Positions 7,386-16,019 of a stretch of 28,460 nucleotides of DNA are shown here, piece by piece. The notes under the pieces are model-generated. The model had not been told where the DNA came from and searched no databases. It was given only the letters and a program-made list of their open reading frames with translations. Position 1 is the first letter of the stretch. Each line of letters opens with the position of its first letter. Made by a program: the position numbers and the translations under genes. Source of the DNA: Lachnocurva sp029100405 (GTDB lineage Bacteria; Bacillota; Clostridia; Lachnospirales; Lachnospiraceae); NCBI GenBank assembly GCA_046263755.1, contig JBJYZC010000023.1, positions 1 to 28,460 on the forward strand. The letters run 5' to 3'.

Positions 7386-7435
7386 CAAAGCAAAGGCGCT
7401 TTGGATACGCATACCGTGTCCAAGGCGCCTTTTTT
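7386..7435 (+). terminator. Leader terminator of glnN with competing hexaloop hairpin (ANTAR-type attenuator)
   Basis: The terminator has an 18-bp stem (7392-7409 with 7415-7432; two G-U pairs), loop CATAC, and a run of six Ts (7430-7435). Overlapping its 5' arm is a smaller hairpin, CAAAGC (7386-7391), loop AAAGGC (7392-7397), GCTTTG (7398-7403). The two structures are mutually exclusive. The loop has A at position 1 and G at position 4, the rule for ANTAR RNA targets. The usual partner hairpin P1 is not evident upstream. Confidence 0.8.
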
Positions 7436-7511
7436 GTATTTCATTCAGAACAAAACAACAAAGTACAGGCTGCTGGGAATCGCAGCAGGAAGCTTAAGGA
7501 AGGAGCAGGTT

Positions 7512-9617
7512 ATGGAACAGATCAATGTCCCGGAGATCTATGGAAGCATGGTCTTCAATGATAAGGTCATGAAGGAACGTCTTCCCAAGGATGTTTATAA
7601 GGCAGTAAGGAAAACGATCGATAATGGAACGACTTTGGAACTGACCGTTGCCAATACGGTTGCCGCCACCATGAAGGAATGGGCTATCGAGCGGGGCGCC
7701 ACCCACTTCACTCACTGGTTCCAGCCCATGACCGGTCTTACCGCAGAGAAGCACGACAGCTTCATCAATCCGGACGATAAGGGCAATATCATTATGAATT
7801 TCTCCGGCAAGGAACTGGTCAAGGGCGAGCCGGATGCCTCCAGTTTCCCTTCCGGCGGTATTCGCGCTACTTTTGAAGCCCGCGGCTATACTGCATGGGA
7901 TCCTTCTTCTCCTGCCTTTGTAAAAGACGGATCGCTCTATATTCCGACAGCCTTCTGCTCTTACACCGGCGAATCGCTGGATAAGAAGACTCCACTGCTT
8001 CGCTCCATGGACGCTCTGAATCATGAGGCTGTGCATATGCTTCATTTTCTTGGAAAAGAAGATGTGAAGCGTGTCGATACGACGATCGGCTCCGAGCAGG
8101 AATATTTCCTGATCGATAAGGATATGTACCTGTCCCGGAAGGATCTGGTTCTGACCGGAAGGACTCTTTTCGGAGCACCGGCTCCCAAGGGTCAGGAGAT
8201 GGAGGATCATTACTTCGGTGTCCTGAAACCGAGAGTCTCCGAATTCATGCATGACCTGGATCAGGAACTCTGGAAGCTGGGCGTTCCTGCGAAGACCAAG
8301 CATAACGAAGTTGCACCGGCTCAGCATGAGCTGGCTCCGGTCTTTGAAATGAGTAATATTGCAGTAGATCATAACCAGCTGACCATGGAGATCATGAAGA
8401 AGGTTGCAGATCGTCATAACATGGCCTGCCTCCTTCACGAGAAGCCATTCGACGGCGTCAATGGTTCCGGTAAGCATGTCAACTGGTCCATGGGCACCGA
8501 TACCGGGGAAAACCTTCTGGAACCGGGCACGACACCTGCAGAGAATACCCAGTTTCTGGTATTCCTGGTCGCTGTCATTGCGGCTGTAGATAAATACGCT
8601 GATCTCATGCGTGCCAGTGTTGCGACCGCAGGAAACGATCACCGTCTGGGCGCCAATGAAGCACCTCCAGCTGTTGTGTCGATCTTCGTCGGCGATGAAC
8701 TGGCCCAGATCCTGGATGCCATTGAAAAGGGCAAGACCCCTGAGGATGCCAAGCACACCCTGATGGACATCGGAGCCAAAGTCCTTCCGACTCTGACCAA
8801 GGACACGACCGATCGTAACCGGACTTCACCTTTTGCCTTCACCGGCAATAAGTTCGAATTCCGTATGCCGGGCTCTTCTGTTTCCGTCGCAGATCCCGCC
8901 ATTATCTTAAATACTGCAGTTGCCGATTCTCTCCGCGAGATCCGCAAGTCTCTTGAGGGTACGCCCAGGGAAGAACTGGAGACTGCTATCATGGCCCATC
9001 TGCAGGCACTTCTGAAAGAGCATCATAAGATTCTCTTCAACGGAAACGGTTATGCAGAAGACTGGGTAGAGAAGGCCGAGGCAAGAGGCCTCTATAACCT
9101 GAAGAGTGTGCCGGATGCTATGCCTGCCTTTATTGCAGAGAAAAATGTAGACCTCTTTGAGAGATTCCATATTTATAACGCATCTGAGATCCAGGCTCGT
9201 TATGAGATCAATCTGGAGAACTATGCTAAGGCCATCCACATCGAGTCTCTGACCATGCAGGATATGGTAAAGAAAGACGTAAGACCGGCCCTTGTTTCTT
9301 ATAGTTCGGATCTTACAGAGGAGGCTCTGGCCAAGAAAGAGCTTTCGGAAGATATCGACACCGAGATGGAGACAGATCTCGTCAAGGAACTTTCCGAGGA
9401 TGCCAAAGGGATCCGGACCGGCTTAAAGAAGCTTGCCGCTGATACCAGGACAGCAGAGGAAGAAGAGGACAGCCTGAAGAAGGCCAGGTTCTATCATGAT
9501 GTGATCCTTCAGGATATGGCGGACATTCGTTCCTGCATTGATGCGGCAGAGGCTGAGATTCCTTCTGATTACTTGAATTATCCGACTTATGAAGAGATGA
9601 TGTTTTCTCTGAGATGA
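7512..9617 (+). CDS. glnN: Type III glutamine synthetase
   Basis: From the ATG at 7512 the protein is 701 residues, the usual size of the large dodecameric GSIII enzymes, beginning MEQINVPEIYGSMVFND. GSIII/GS catalytic segments are intact: GSEQEYFLID, NEVAPAQHELAPVFE, KPFDGVNGSGKHVNWSMG, NRTSPFAFTGNKFEFRMPGSS. It makes glutamine from glutamate, ammonium and ATP. An upstream in-frame ATG at 7335 exists, but that extension would run through the promoter and leader terminator, and only 7512 has a ribosome site (AAGGAAGGAG, seven bases upstream). It is followed 10 bases later by asnB. Expression probably depends on read-through of the leader terminator. Confidence 0.97.
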   Translation: MEQINVPEIYGSMVFNDKVMKERLPKDVYKAVRKTIDNGTTLELTVANTVAATMKEWAIERGATHFTHWFQPMTGLTAEKHDSFINPDDKGNIIMNFSGKELVKGEPDASSFPSGGIRATFEARGYTAWDPSSPAFVKDGSLYIPTAFCSYTGESLDKKTPLLRSMDALNHEAVHMLHFLGKEDVKRVDTTIGSEQEYFLIDKDMYLSRKDLVLTGRTLFGAPAPKGQEMEDHYFGVLKPRVSEFMHDLDQELWKLGVPAKTKHNEVAPAQHELAPVFEMSNIAVDHNQLTMEIMKKVADRHNMACLLHEKPFDGVNGSGKHVNWSMGTDTGENLLEPGTTPAENTQFLVFLVAVIAAVDKYADLMRASVATAGNDHRLGANEAPPAVVSIFVGDELAQILDAIEKGKTPEDAKHTLMDIGAKVLPTLTKDTTDRNRTSPFAFTGNKFEFRMPGSSVSVADPAIILNTAVADSLREIRKSLEGTPREELETAIMAHLQALLKEHHKILFNGNGYAEDWVEKAEARGLYNLKSVPDAMPAFIAEKNVDLFERFHIYNASEIQARYEINLENYAKAIHIESLTMQDMVKKDVRPALVSYSSDLTEEALAKKELSEDIDTEMETDLVKELSEDAKGIRTGLKKLAADTRTAEEEEDSLKKARFYHDVILQDMADIRSCIDAAEAEIPSDYLNYPTYEEMMFSLR

Positions 9618-9627
9618 GGAGGATCTT

Positions 9628-11217
9628 ATGTGTTCAATTTTAGTATGGACCAATCCCAAAGCGGATCCGTCCCGTTTTAAAGAGGCACTTTTGACAACCA
9701 CTTCCAGAGGCCCGGACGACAGCCGGGTCCTCTCGAATGAGGCCGGACTTATGGGCTTTAACCGTCTGGCTATCATGGGCCTTACGGCAAGCGGCATGCA
9801 GCCCTTTACCCTGGATCAGGATATGCTGGTCTGCAATGGCGAGATCTATGGTTTCCGTCCCTTGAAGGATAAGCTGGAGGGAGAAGGTTATCGTTTTGTA
9901 TCGGAATCGGATTGCGAGATTCTGCTTCCCCTCTATCGGGAACTGGGATGCGATATGTTCCGGGAACTGGATGCGGAGTTTGCTCTGGTCCTCTATGATG
10001 CATCGACCCATTCTTATGTGGCTGCTCGGGATCCGATCGGGATCCGGCCCCTCTATTATGGATATGACAGCGACGGCTGTATTGTCTTTGCTTCGGAACC
10101 CAAGGAACTGGTCGATCTTTGTCAGGGCGAGATCATGCCTTTTCCTCCGGGATCCTATTATAAGGACGGCGCCTTTGTGACCTACTATGATCCGGCAGAA
10201 GTCCGCCGGGTGTCTTACGATGATATGGAGACCATTTCCAGAAATATCCATGATCGCCTGGTGTCCGGGGTGAAGAAGAGAATGGATGCGGATGCACCCC
10301 TTGGTTTCCTCCTGTCCGGAGGACTGGATTCTTCTCTGGTCTGCGGTATTTCGGCCAGACTGACCAAGAAACCCTTGGAGACCTTTGCCATCGGCATGGA
10401 TATCGACGCGATCGACCTGAAGTATGCGAGGGAGGTTGCGGATTATATCGGATCCAACCATCACGAAGTCATTATCAGCCGCCAGGATGTCCTGGATGCC
10501 CTGGAGCCTGTCATTAAGGCTTTGGGAACCTATGATATCACGACGATCAGGGCTTCGATCGGCATGTATCTCTGCTGTAAGTGGATCCATGAGAATACCG
10601 ATGTCCGGGTCCTTTTGACAGGCGAGATCTCGGATGAGCTCTTCGGATATAAGTATACGGATTTTGCGCCGAGTGCCGAGGAGTTTCAGAAGGAAGCCGT
10701 AAAGCGGATCCGGGAACTTCATATGTATGATGTCCTTCGGGCAGACCGCTGTATCAGTGTAAACTCCCTGGAAGCCCGGGTTCCTTTCGGCGATCTGGCT
10801 TTCGTTCGTTATGTCATGTCGATCGATCCCGAGAAGAAACGGAATCACTATAATAAGGGGAAATATCTCCTGCGTCATGCTTTTGAAGAGGATCATCTGA
10901 TTCCGGAAGATATTCTCATGCGGGAGAAGGCCGCCTTTTCCGATGCGGTCGGTCATTCTCTGAAGGATGATCTTTCCGATTATGCGGAATCTTTCTATAC
11001 GGATGAAGAATATGAAGCAAAGCGGATGAAGTATGATCATGCTCGTCCTTTCACCAAGGAATCTCTTCTCTATCGGGAGATTTTCGAGAAATACTATCCG
11101 GGACAGTCGGCCATGGTCAAGGATTTCTGGATGCCCAACCGGACCTGGGAAGGCTTGAAGGATGTCAATGATCCGTCTGCCAGAGTCCTTTCGAACTATG
11201 GGGACAGCGGGAAGTAA
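9628..11217 (+). CDS. asnB: Asparagine synthetase B, glutamine-hydrolysing
   Basis: The 529-residue protein starts with the class II glutamine amidotransferase nucleophile Cys2 (MCSILVW) and has RGPDDSR, FNRLAIMG and CNGEIYGFR in the first domain. The C-terminal synthetase domain carries the pyrophosphatase loop SGGLDSS (230-236) and LTGEISDELFGY. It converts aspartate, glutamine and ATP to asparagine. The length is close to E. coli AsnB. It lies 10 bases after glnN with ribosome site GAGGAGG, so the product of the first gene (glutamine) feeds the second. Confidence 0.95.
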   Translation: MCSILVWTNPKADPSRFKEALLTTTSRGPDDSRVLSNEAGLMGFNRLAIMGLTASGMQPFTLDQDMLVCNGEIYGFRPLKDKLEGEGYRFVSESDCEILLPLYRELGCDMFRELDAEFALVLYDASTHSYVAARDPIGIRPLYYGYDSDGCIVFASEPKELVDLCQGEIMPFPPGSYYKDGAFVTYYDPAEVRRVSYDDMETISRNIHDRLVSGVKKRMDADAPLGFLLSGGLDSSLVCGISARLTKKPLETFAIGMDIDAIDLKYAREVADYIGSNHHEVIISRQDVLDALEPVIKALGTYDITTIRASIGMYLCCKWIHENTDVRVLLTGEISDELFGYKYTDFAPSAEEFQKEAVKRIRELHMYDVLRADRCISVNSLEARVPFGDLAFVRYVMSIDPEKKRNHYNKGKYLLRHAFEEDHLIPEDILMREKAAFSDAVGHSLKDDLSDYAESFYTDEEYEAKRMKYDHARPFTKESLLYREIFEKYYPGQSAMVKDFWMPNRTWEGLKDVNDPSARVLSNYGDSGK

Positions 11218-11311
11218 AAGAGAGAAAGACTTAATTTAATTATCTACAAAGTACAATTACTTTAATTTATTTTGCATTTGATTTTGATACGTTAATTTAA
11301 TAAAGTTTGGT

Positions 11312-11340
11312 TTGACAGATGGTCCCAGGGGATGTAAACT
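11312..11340 (+). promoter_or_regulatory. Sigma-A type promoter of gltBD
   Basis: TTGACA (11312-11317) is followed after 17 bp by TAAACT (11335-11340). The sequence just upstream (11228-11305) is very AT-rich and could act as an UP element. Predicted transcription starts near 11347, about 14 bases before the competing hairpin and 20 before the terminator stem. Confidence 0.7.
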
Positions 11341-11360
11341 CTTATCCAATACAAGAGGTA

Positions 11361-11421
11361 CAGACAAAGGCGTCTGCCGACCGGTCTCCGAGAGGAGGTC
11401 TGTCGGTGGGCGCCTTTTTTT
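11361..11421 (+). terminator. Leader terminator of gltBD with competing hexaloop hairpin (ANTAR-type attenuator)
   Basis: A 24-position stem with one mismatch and several G-U pairs (11366-11389 with 11394-11417), a GAGA tetraloop, and seven Ts (11415-11421) form a strong intrinsic terminator. Overlapping the 5' arm is a small hairpin, CAGAC (11361-11365), loop AAAGGC (11366-11371), GTCTG (11372-11376). The loop is identical to that in the glnN leader while the stem differs. Forming the small hairpin blocks the terminator. The terminator would also stop read-through from asnB. Confidence 0.8.
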
Positions 11422-11437
11422 ACAGAAAGGACGAGTC

Positions 11438-14400
11438 ATGAATCAGAATCCTTCTCTTCTCTACAATGACAGAGAACATGATGCCTGCGGTATCGGAGCT
11501 GTTGTCAATATCGACGGCCGGGTGGAACACCGGACGGTCGATGACGCGCTCCATATCGTAGAACGGCTGGAACATCGTGCCGGAAAAGACGCCAGCGGCA
11601 AGGTTGGTGACGGTGTCGGAATCCTCCTCCAGATCTCCCATAAGTTCTTTTCGAAGATCATGAAGGAACGTGGCATTGACCTTGGGCATGCCAGGGATTA
11701 TGGCATTGGCATGTTTTTCTTCCCTCAGGATCGGATGAAGCGTCAGATGATGCAGAGAATGTTCCAGGTCATTGCCGAGAAGAACGGTATGGAATTCCTG
11801 GGCTGGAGGGATGTACCTACGAATCCGGGCATTCTCGGCCAGGTTGCCATTGACAGCATGCCCTACATTTGCCAGGGCTTCGTCAGGAGACCGGAAGACA
11901 TCGAGAGGGACATCGCTTTCGACCGGAAACTCTATGTCACCCGGCGTGAGTTCGAGCAGAGCGCGGACGGGACCTATGTCTGCTCCCTTTCTTCCCGGAC
12001 CATTGTCTATAAGGGAATGTTTCTGGTCGGCCAGCTCCGCCTCTTCTATCCGGACTTAGATGACGAGGACTATGAGAGTGCGATCGCCATCGTTCACTCC
12101 CGTTTCTCGACCAATACGACGCCCAGCTGGGAGAAGGCCCATCCTTACCGCCTGATCGCCCATAACGGTGAGATCAATACCATCCGGGGAAATATAGACC
12201 GTATGCTGGCGCGGGAAGAGACCATGGAGTCGCCGGTCCTCGAAGATGAGATGGATAAGATCTGCCCGGTGGTCAACCGGAACGGATCCGATTCCGCTAT
12301 GCTGGATAATACCCTGGAATTCCTCTATATGAATGGCATGGACCTGCCTCTGGCTGTGATGTCCACCATTCCGGAGCCTTGGAAGAAGAATGATTTCATG
12401 ACCCAGGAGAGGAAGGACTTTTATCATTATTATGCAACCATGATGGAGCCCTGGGACGGACCGGCAGCCATCCTCTTCTCGGATGGCGATATTGTCGGCG
12501 CTTCTCTGGACCGGAACGGCCTTCGTCCTTCCCGTTACTATGTGACGGATGACAAGCGCCTGATCCTGGCGTCCGAAGTTGGTGTCCTGGATATTCCGGC
12601 TGAGCATATCGTCGAGAAGTCCCGCCTCATGCCGGGCCGGATCCTTCTCATTGATACCAAGAAGAAGCGGATGATCCCGGATGAAGAGGTCAAGGCTTAT
12701 TATTCCGGCAAGAAGCCTTACGGCGAGTGGCTGGATATGAACCTTCTGCATCTTGAGAATCTGAAGATTCCCAATAAGAAGATTCCGACCTATGACCAGT
12801 CCATGCGGGACCGTCTCTATAAAGTCTTCGGCTATACCTATGAGGAAGTGAATGACGAGATTCTGACCATGGCAAAGACCGGCGTCGAGCCGACCATGTC
12901 CATGGGTCATGATGTACCTCTGGCTGTTCTTTCTGAGAAGCATCAGCCGCTCTTCAATTATTTTAAGCAGCTTTTTGCTCAGGTGACCAACCCTCCGATC
13001 GACTCTCTTCGTGAGAAGATCGTTACGGACACGACGGTCTATATTGGATCCGACGGTAATCTCCTTCAGGAGAAGGGACAGAATTGCAGAGTCTTGGAGG
13101 TCAATAACCCCATCCTGTCCGGTGTTGATATCATGAAGATCCGCTCTCTGGATCAGCCGGGCTTTAAGACCACGACGCTGCCGATCGTCTACTATAAGAA
13201 TACTTCTCTGGAGAGGGCGCTGGATCAGCTCAATGTATCGGTTGACCGGGCTTTCGAGCGGGGATATAACATCATTATTCTTTCGGACCGTGCGATCGAT
13301 GAGAACCATGTACCGATTCCGTCTCTTCTGGCGGTTTCTTCCGTCGAGCAGCATCTGGTTGCGACCAAGAAGAGGACCCAGGTATCTCTGATCCTGGAAA
13401 GCGGAGAGCCGAGAGATGTCCACCAGTTTGCATGCCTCTTAGGCTTCGGAGCCCGGGCGATTTATCCTTATCTGGCTCAGGAATGCATTTCCGAACTCAT
13501 TGATCTCGGCATCCTGGATAAGGATTATCATACGGCCATTGAAGACTATAATATGGCAATCTTAAAGGGCATCGTAAAGACAGCGGCCAAGATGGGAATT
13601 TCGACCCTTCAGTCCTATCAGTCGGCAAGGATCTTCGAGGCCATCGGTCTCTCGAAAGAAATTATTGACAAGTACTTTACCGGAACGGTCAGCCGGGTCG
13701 GCGGTATCGGACTCGATGACATCGCAGCTTCTGTCACCTATCGCCATAACCATGCCTTTGATCCCATGGGCCTGTCCGAGGATACGACCCTGGATTCGGT
13801 CGGCTTCCACAGACTTCGCTCCGGTGCAGGCGCAGAAGATCATATGTATCGTCCGGAAACCATTGTGACTCTTCAGCAGGCTGTCCGGAAGAGAGATTAT
13901 AAGGTATTCAAGGATTACTCCAGCCTGGTGGATGATGATAAGCCGCATACGCTCAGGGGACTTATGGCTTTCCATCCGGTTCAGAAGCCGGTTCCGATCG
14001 AAGAGGTCGAGCCCATTGAATCCATCGTCAAGCGTTTCCAGGTCGCTGCCATGTCCTATGGAGCCATTTCTCCGGAAGCCCATGAGACACTGGCTCTGGC
14101 AATGAACACATTGGGCGGCCGGTCCAATACCGGTGAGGGCGGTGAGGACTCCGCTCGTTTCGGGACCAAGACCAATTCCAGGATCAAGCAGGTCGCATCC
14201 GGACGTTTCGGTGTGACCGAGGCTTATCTGGTGTCCGGCGATGAGATCCAGATCAAGATGGCTCAGGGTGCAAAGCCCGGCGAAGGCGGGAACCTGCCCG
14301 GAAGAAAGGTCAATCTGGATGTCGCCAAGGCCAGGTTCTCAACGCCTGGCGTTTCTCTGGTATCTCCTCCGCCTCATCATGATATCTATTCCATTGAGGA

Positions 14401-15961
14401 TCTGGCGGAATTGATCTATGACTTAAAGAATGCTAATCCCAAGGCGCGGATCTCCGTTAAGCTGGTTTCCGAAGCCGGCGTCGGAACCATCGCCTGTGGT
14501 GTTGCCAAGGCAGGCGCTCAGGTGATCCTGATCTCCGGTTATGACGGAGGCACCGGCGCGGCTCCCTATTCCTCCATCCATCATGCCGGACTTCCCTGGG
14601 AACTCGGTGTGGCAGAGGCCCAGCAGGCTCTGATGGAGAATGGCTTGAGAGATCGTGTGGTTCTGGAAACAGACTCCAAGCTTATGACCGGCCGGGATGT
14701 GGCGATTGCAGCTTTGCTTGGTGCCGAAGAATTCGGTTTCGCTACTGCTCCCCTGGTGACTCTGGGCTGCTCTATGATGCGGGTCTGCTCCAAGGATACC
14801 TGCCCTCAGGGTATTGCAACGCAGAATCCGGAACTTCGGAAGCGCTTCCAGGGAAAGCCCGAGCATGTCATTAACTATATGTGCTTTGTGGCACAGGAAC
14901 TTCGGGAGATCATGGCAATGCTGGGCTTTCGGACCGTATCGGAAATGGTTGGAAGGACGGATTGCCTGAGAACCAAGGATCATCAGATCACAAAGCGGGC
15001 CGAAACGGTACAGCTTTCCGGCATTCTGGATCAGACCTACGCCGGGAAAGAAGAATCGCATTTCAATCCGGATAAGGTCTACGATTTTCATTTGGAAAAG
15101 ACCGTTGATGAGAGCCAGATCCTGCCGGCCATGAAGGAAAGCCTGGAAAAGGGCGAAAAGAAGGAGATCTCGATCACGGTCAAGGGGACCGACCGGACCG
15201 TCGGAACCATTTTTGGTTCGGAAGTCACCCGCCGCTTCGGAGAGCAGGAAGTCAAAGACGATACCTTTACGATCCACTGCACCGGCGCAGGCGGCCAGTC
15301 CTTCGGCGCCTTCCTGCCACATGGCGTGACCTTGACCTTAAAGGGTGATGCCAATGACGGTGTCGGTAAGGGCCTGTCCGGTGGTAAGATCGTTATCACA
15401 CCGCCGGATCATGCAGGATTTGACCCTTCGAAGAATATTATTGTCGGAAATGTAGCCCTCTATGGAGCAACCAGCGGAACCGCTTATTTCAACGGTGTTG
15501 CGGGTGAAAGGTTTTTGGTTCGAAATTCCGGTGCGACTGCGGTTGCAGAAGGATGCGGCGATCATGGCCTGGAATATATGACCGGAGGACGGGCTGTCAT
15601 CCTCGGCCCGACCGGAAAGAATCTGGCAGCCGGAATGTCCGGCGGTATCGCCTATGTCCTGGATATGAATCATGATGTCTATCGAAAGCTGAATAAGGAT
15701 ATGGTCTTCATGACGGAGGTCACGGAGAAGTATGACGTGGCAGAACTTCGGAATATTATCAGCGACTATATCAAGGCAACCGGTTCGACCCTGGCACAGA
15801 AGATCATGGATGAGTTTGAGGAGTATCTCCCTTACTTTAAGAAGATCGTTCCGAACGATTATCATAAGATGGTTGTCTCAATCTCCCATTTTGAGGAGCA
15901 GGGCATTTCTCATGAGAATGCAGTTAAGGAAGCCTTTGCAGCCATGCAGGCGCAAGGGTGA
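11438..15961 (+). CDS. gltB: Glutamate synthase (NADPH) large subunit
   Basis: From ATG at 11438 (GAAAGGA site upstream) the protein has 1507 residues, normal for GltB. A short propeptide precedes the nucleophile C17 (REHDACGIGAVV) of the amidotransferase domain. The central and FMN-binding synthase domains follow, with GRSNTGEGGEDS and SGYDGGTGAAPYSS. The 3Fe-4S cysteines lie in LGCSMMRVCSKDTCPQGIATQ, and the C-terminal beta-helix (GXXGXXXG-like repeats, e.g. GDANDGVGKGLSGGKI) ends the protein. It makes two glutamates from glutamine and 2-oxoglutarate with GltD. An open extension back to 11312 runs through the promoter and terminator and is rejected. Confidence 0.97.
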   Translation: MNQNPSLLYNDREHDACGIGAVVNIDGRVEHRTVDDALHIVERLEHRAGKDASGKVGDGVGILLQISHKFFSKIMKERGIDLGHARDYGIGMFFFPQDRMKRQMMQRMFQVIAEKNGMEFLGWRDVPTNPGILGQVAIDSMPYICQGFVRRPEDIERDIAFDRKLYVTRREFEQSADGTYVCSLSSRTIVYKGMFLVGQLRLFYPDLDDEDYESAIAIVHSRFSTNTTPSWEKAHPYRLIAHNGEINTIRGNIDRMLAREETMESPVLEDEMDKICPVVNRNGSDSAMLDNTLEFLYMNGMDLPLAVMSTIPEPWKKNDFMTQERKDFYHYYATMMEPWDGPAAILFSDGDIVGASLDRNGLRPSRYYVTDDKRLILASEVGVLDIPAEHIVEKSRLMPGRILLIDTKKKRMIPDEEVKAYYSGKKPYGEWLDMNLLHLENLKIPNKKIPTYDQSMRDRLYKVFGYTYEEVNDEILTMAKTGVEPTMSMGHDVPLAVLSEKHQPLFNYFKQLFAQVTNPPIDSLREKIVTDTTVYIGSDGNLLQEKGQNCRVLEVNNPILSGVDIMKIRSLDQPGFKTTTLPIVYYKNTSLERALDQLNVSVDRAFERGYNIIILSDRAIDENHVPIPSLLAVSSVEQHLVATKKRTQVSLILESGEPRDVHQFACLLGFGARAIYPYLAQECISELIDLGILDKDYHTAIEDYNMAILKGIVKTAAKMGISTLQSYQSARIFEAIGLSKEIIDKYFTGTVSRVGGIGLDDIAASVTYRHNHAFDPMGLSEDTTLDSVGFHRLRSGAGAEDHMYRPETIVTLQQAVRKRDYKVFKDYSSLVDDDKPHTLRGLMAFHPVQKPVPIEEVEPIESIVKRFQVAAMSYGAISPEAHETLALAMNTLGGRSNTGEGGEDSARFGTKTNSRIKQVASGRFGVTEAYLVSGDEIQIKMAQGAKPGEGGNLPGRKVNLDVAKARFSTPGVSLVSPPPHHDIYSIEDLAELIYDLKNANPKARISVKLVSEAGVGTIACGVAKAGAQVILISGYDGGTGAAPYSSIHHAGLPWELGVAEAQQALMENGLRDRVVLETDSKLMTGRDVAIAALLGAEEFGFATAPLVTLGCSMMRVCSKDTCPQGIATQNPELRKRFQGKPEHVINYMCFVAQELREIMAMLGFRTVSEMVGRTDCLRTKDHQITKRAETVQLSGILDQTYAGKEESHFNPDKVYDFHLEKTVDESQILPAMKESLEKGEKKEISITVKGTDRTVGTIFGSEVTRRFGEQEVKDDTFTIHCTGAGGQSFGAFLPHGVTLTLKGDANDGVGKGLSGGKIVITPPDHAGFDPSKNIIVGNVALYGATSGTAYFNGVAGERFLVRNSGATAVAEGCGDHGLEYMTGGRAVILGPTGKNLAAGMSGGIAYVLDMNHDVYRKLNKDMVFMTEVTEKYDVAELRNIISDYIKATGSTLAQKIMDEFEEYLPYFKKIVPNDYHKMVVSISHFEEQGISHENAVKEAFAAMQAQG

Positions 15962-16019
15962 AGACTTGATAAAAACTTCGGAAGAGAAAAAGAAAAAAGC
16001 TTAGAATACAGGAGGGCGT

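Noticed and set aside
7335..7511. N-terminal extension of glnN from ATG at 7335
   Set aside because: It would translate through the -35/-10 region and the leader terminator, has no ribosome site, and family members start at MEQINVPEIYG-like sequence; 7512 has a strong site.
7494..8756. Long open frame antisense to glnN, and similar ones antisense to asnB (9640-11040) and gltB (12056-13423)
   Set aside because: They lack ribosome sites and recognisable domains and lie opposite clear enzymes; they follow from the codon bias of the real genes.
11290..11360. A second (P1) A1/G4 hexaloop hairpin in the gltBD leader
   Set aside because: Every A-N-N-G hexamer upstream was checked by eye and none is flanked by complementary bases; only five-base or nine-base loops occur.
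11312..11437. N-terminal extension of gltB
   Set aside because: It spans the promoter and terminator, and would place a long tail before the propeptide and nucleophile Cys; ATG at 11438 has a ribosome site.
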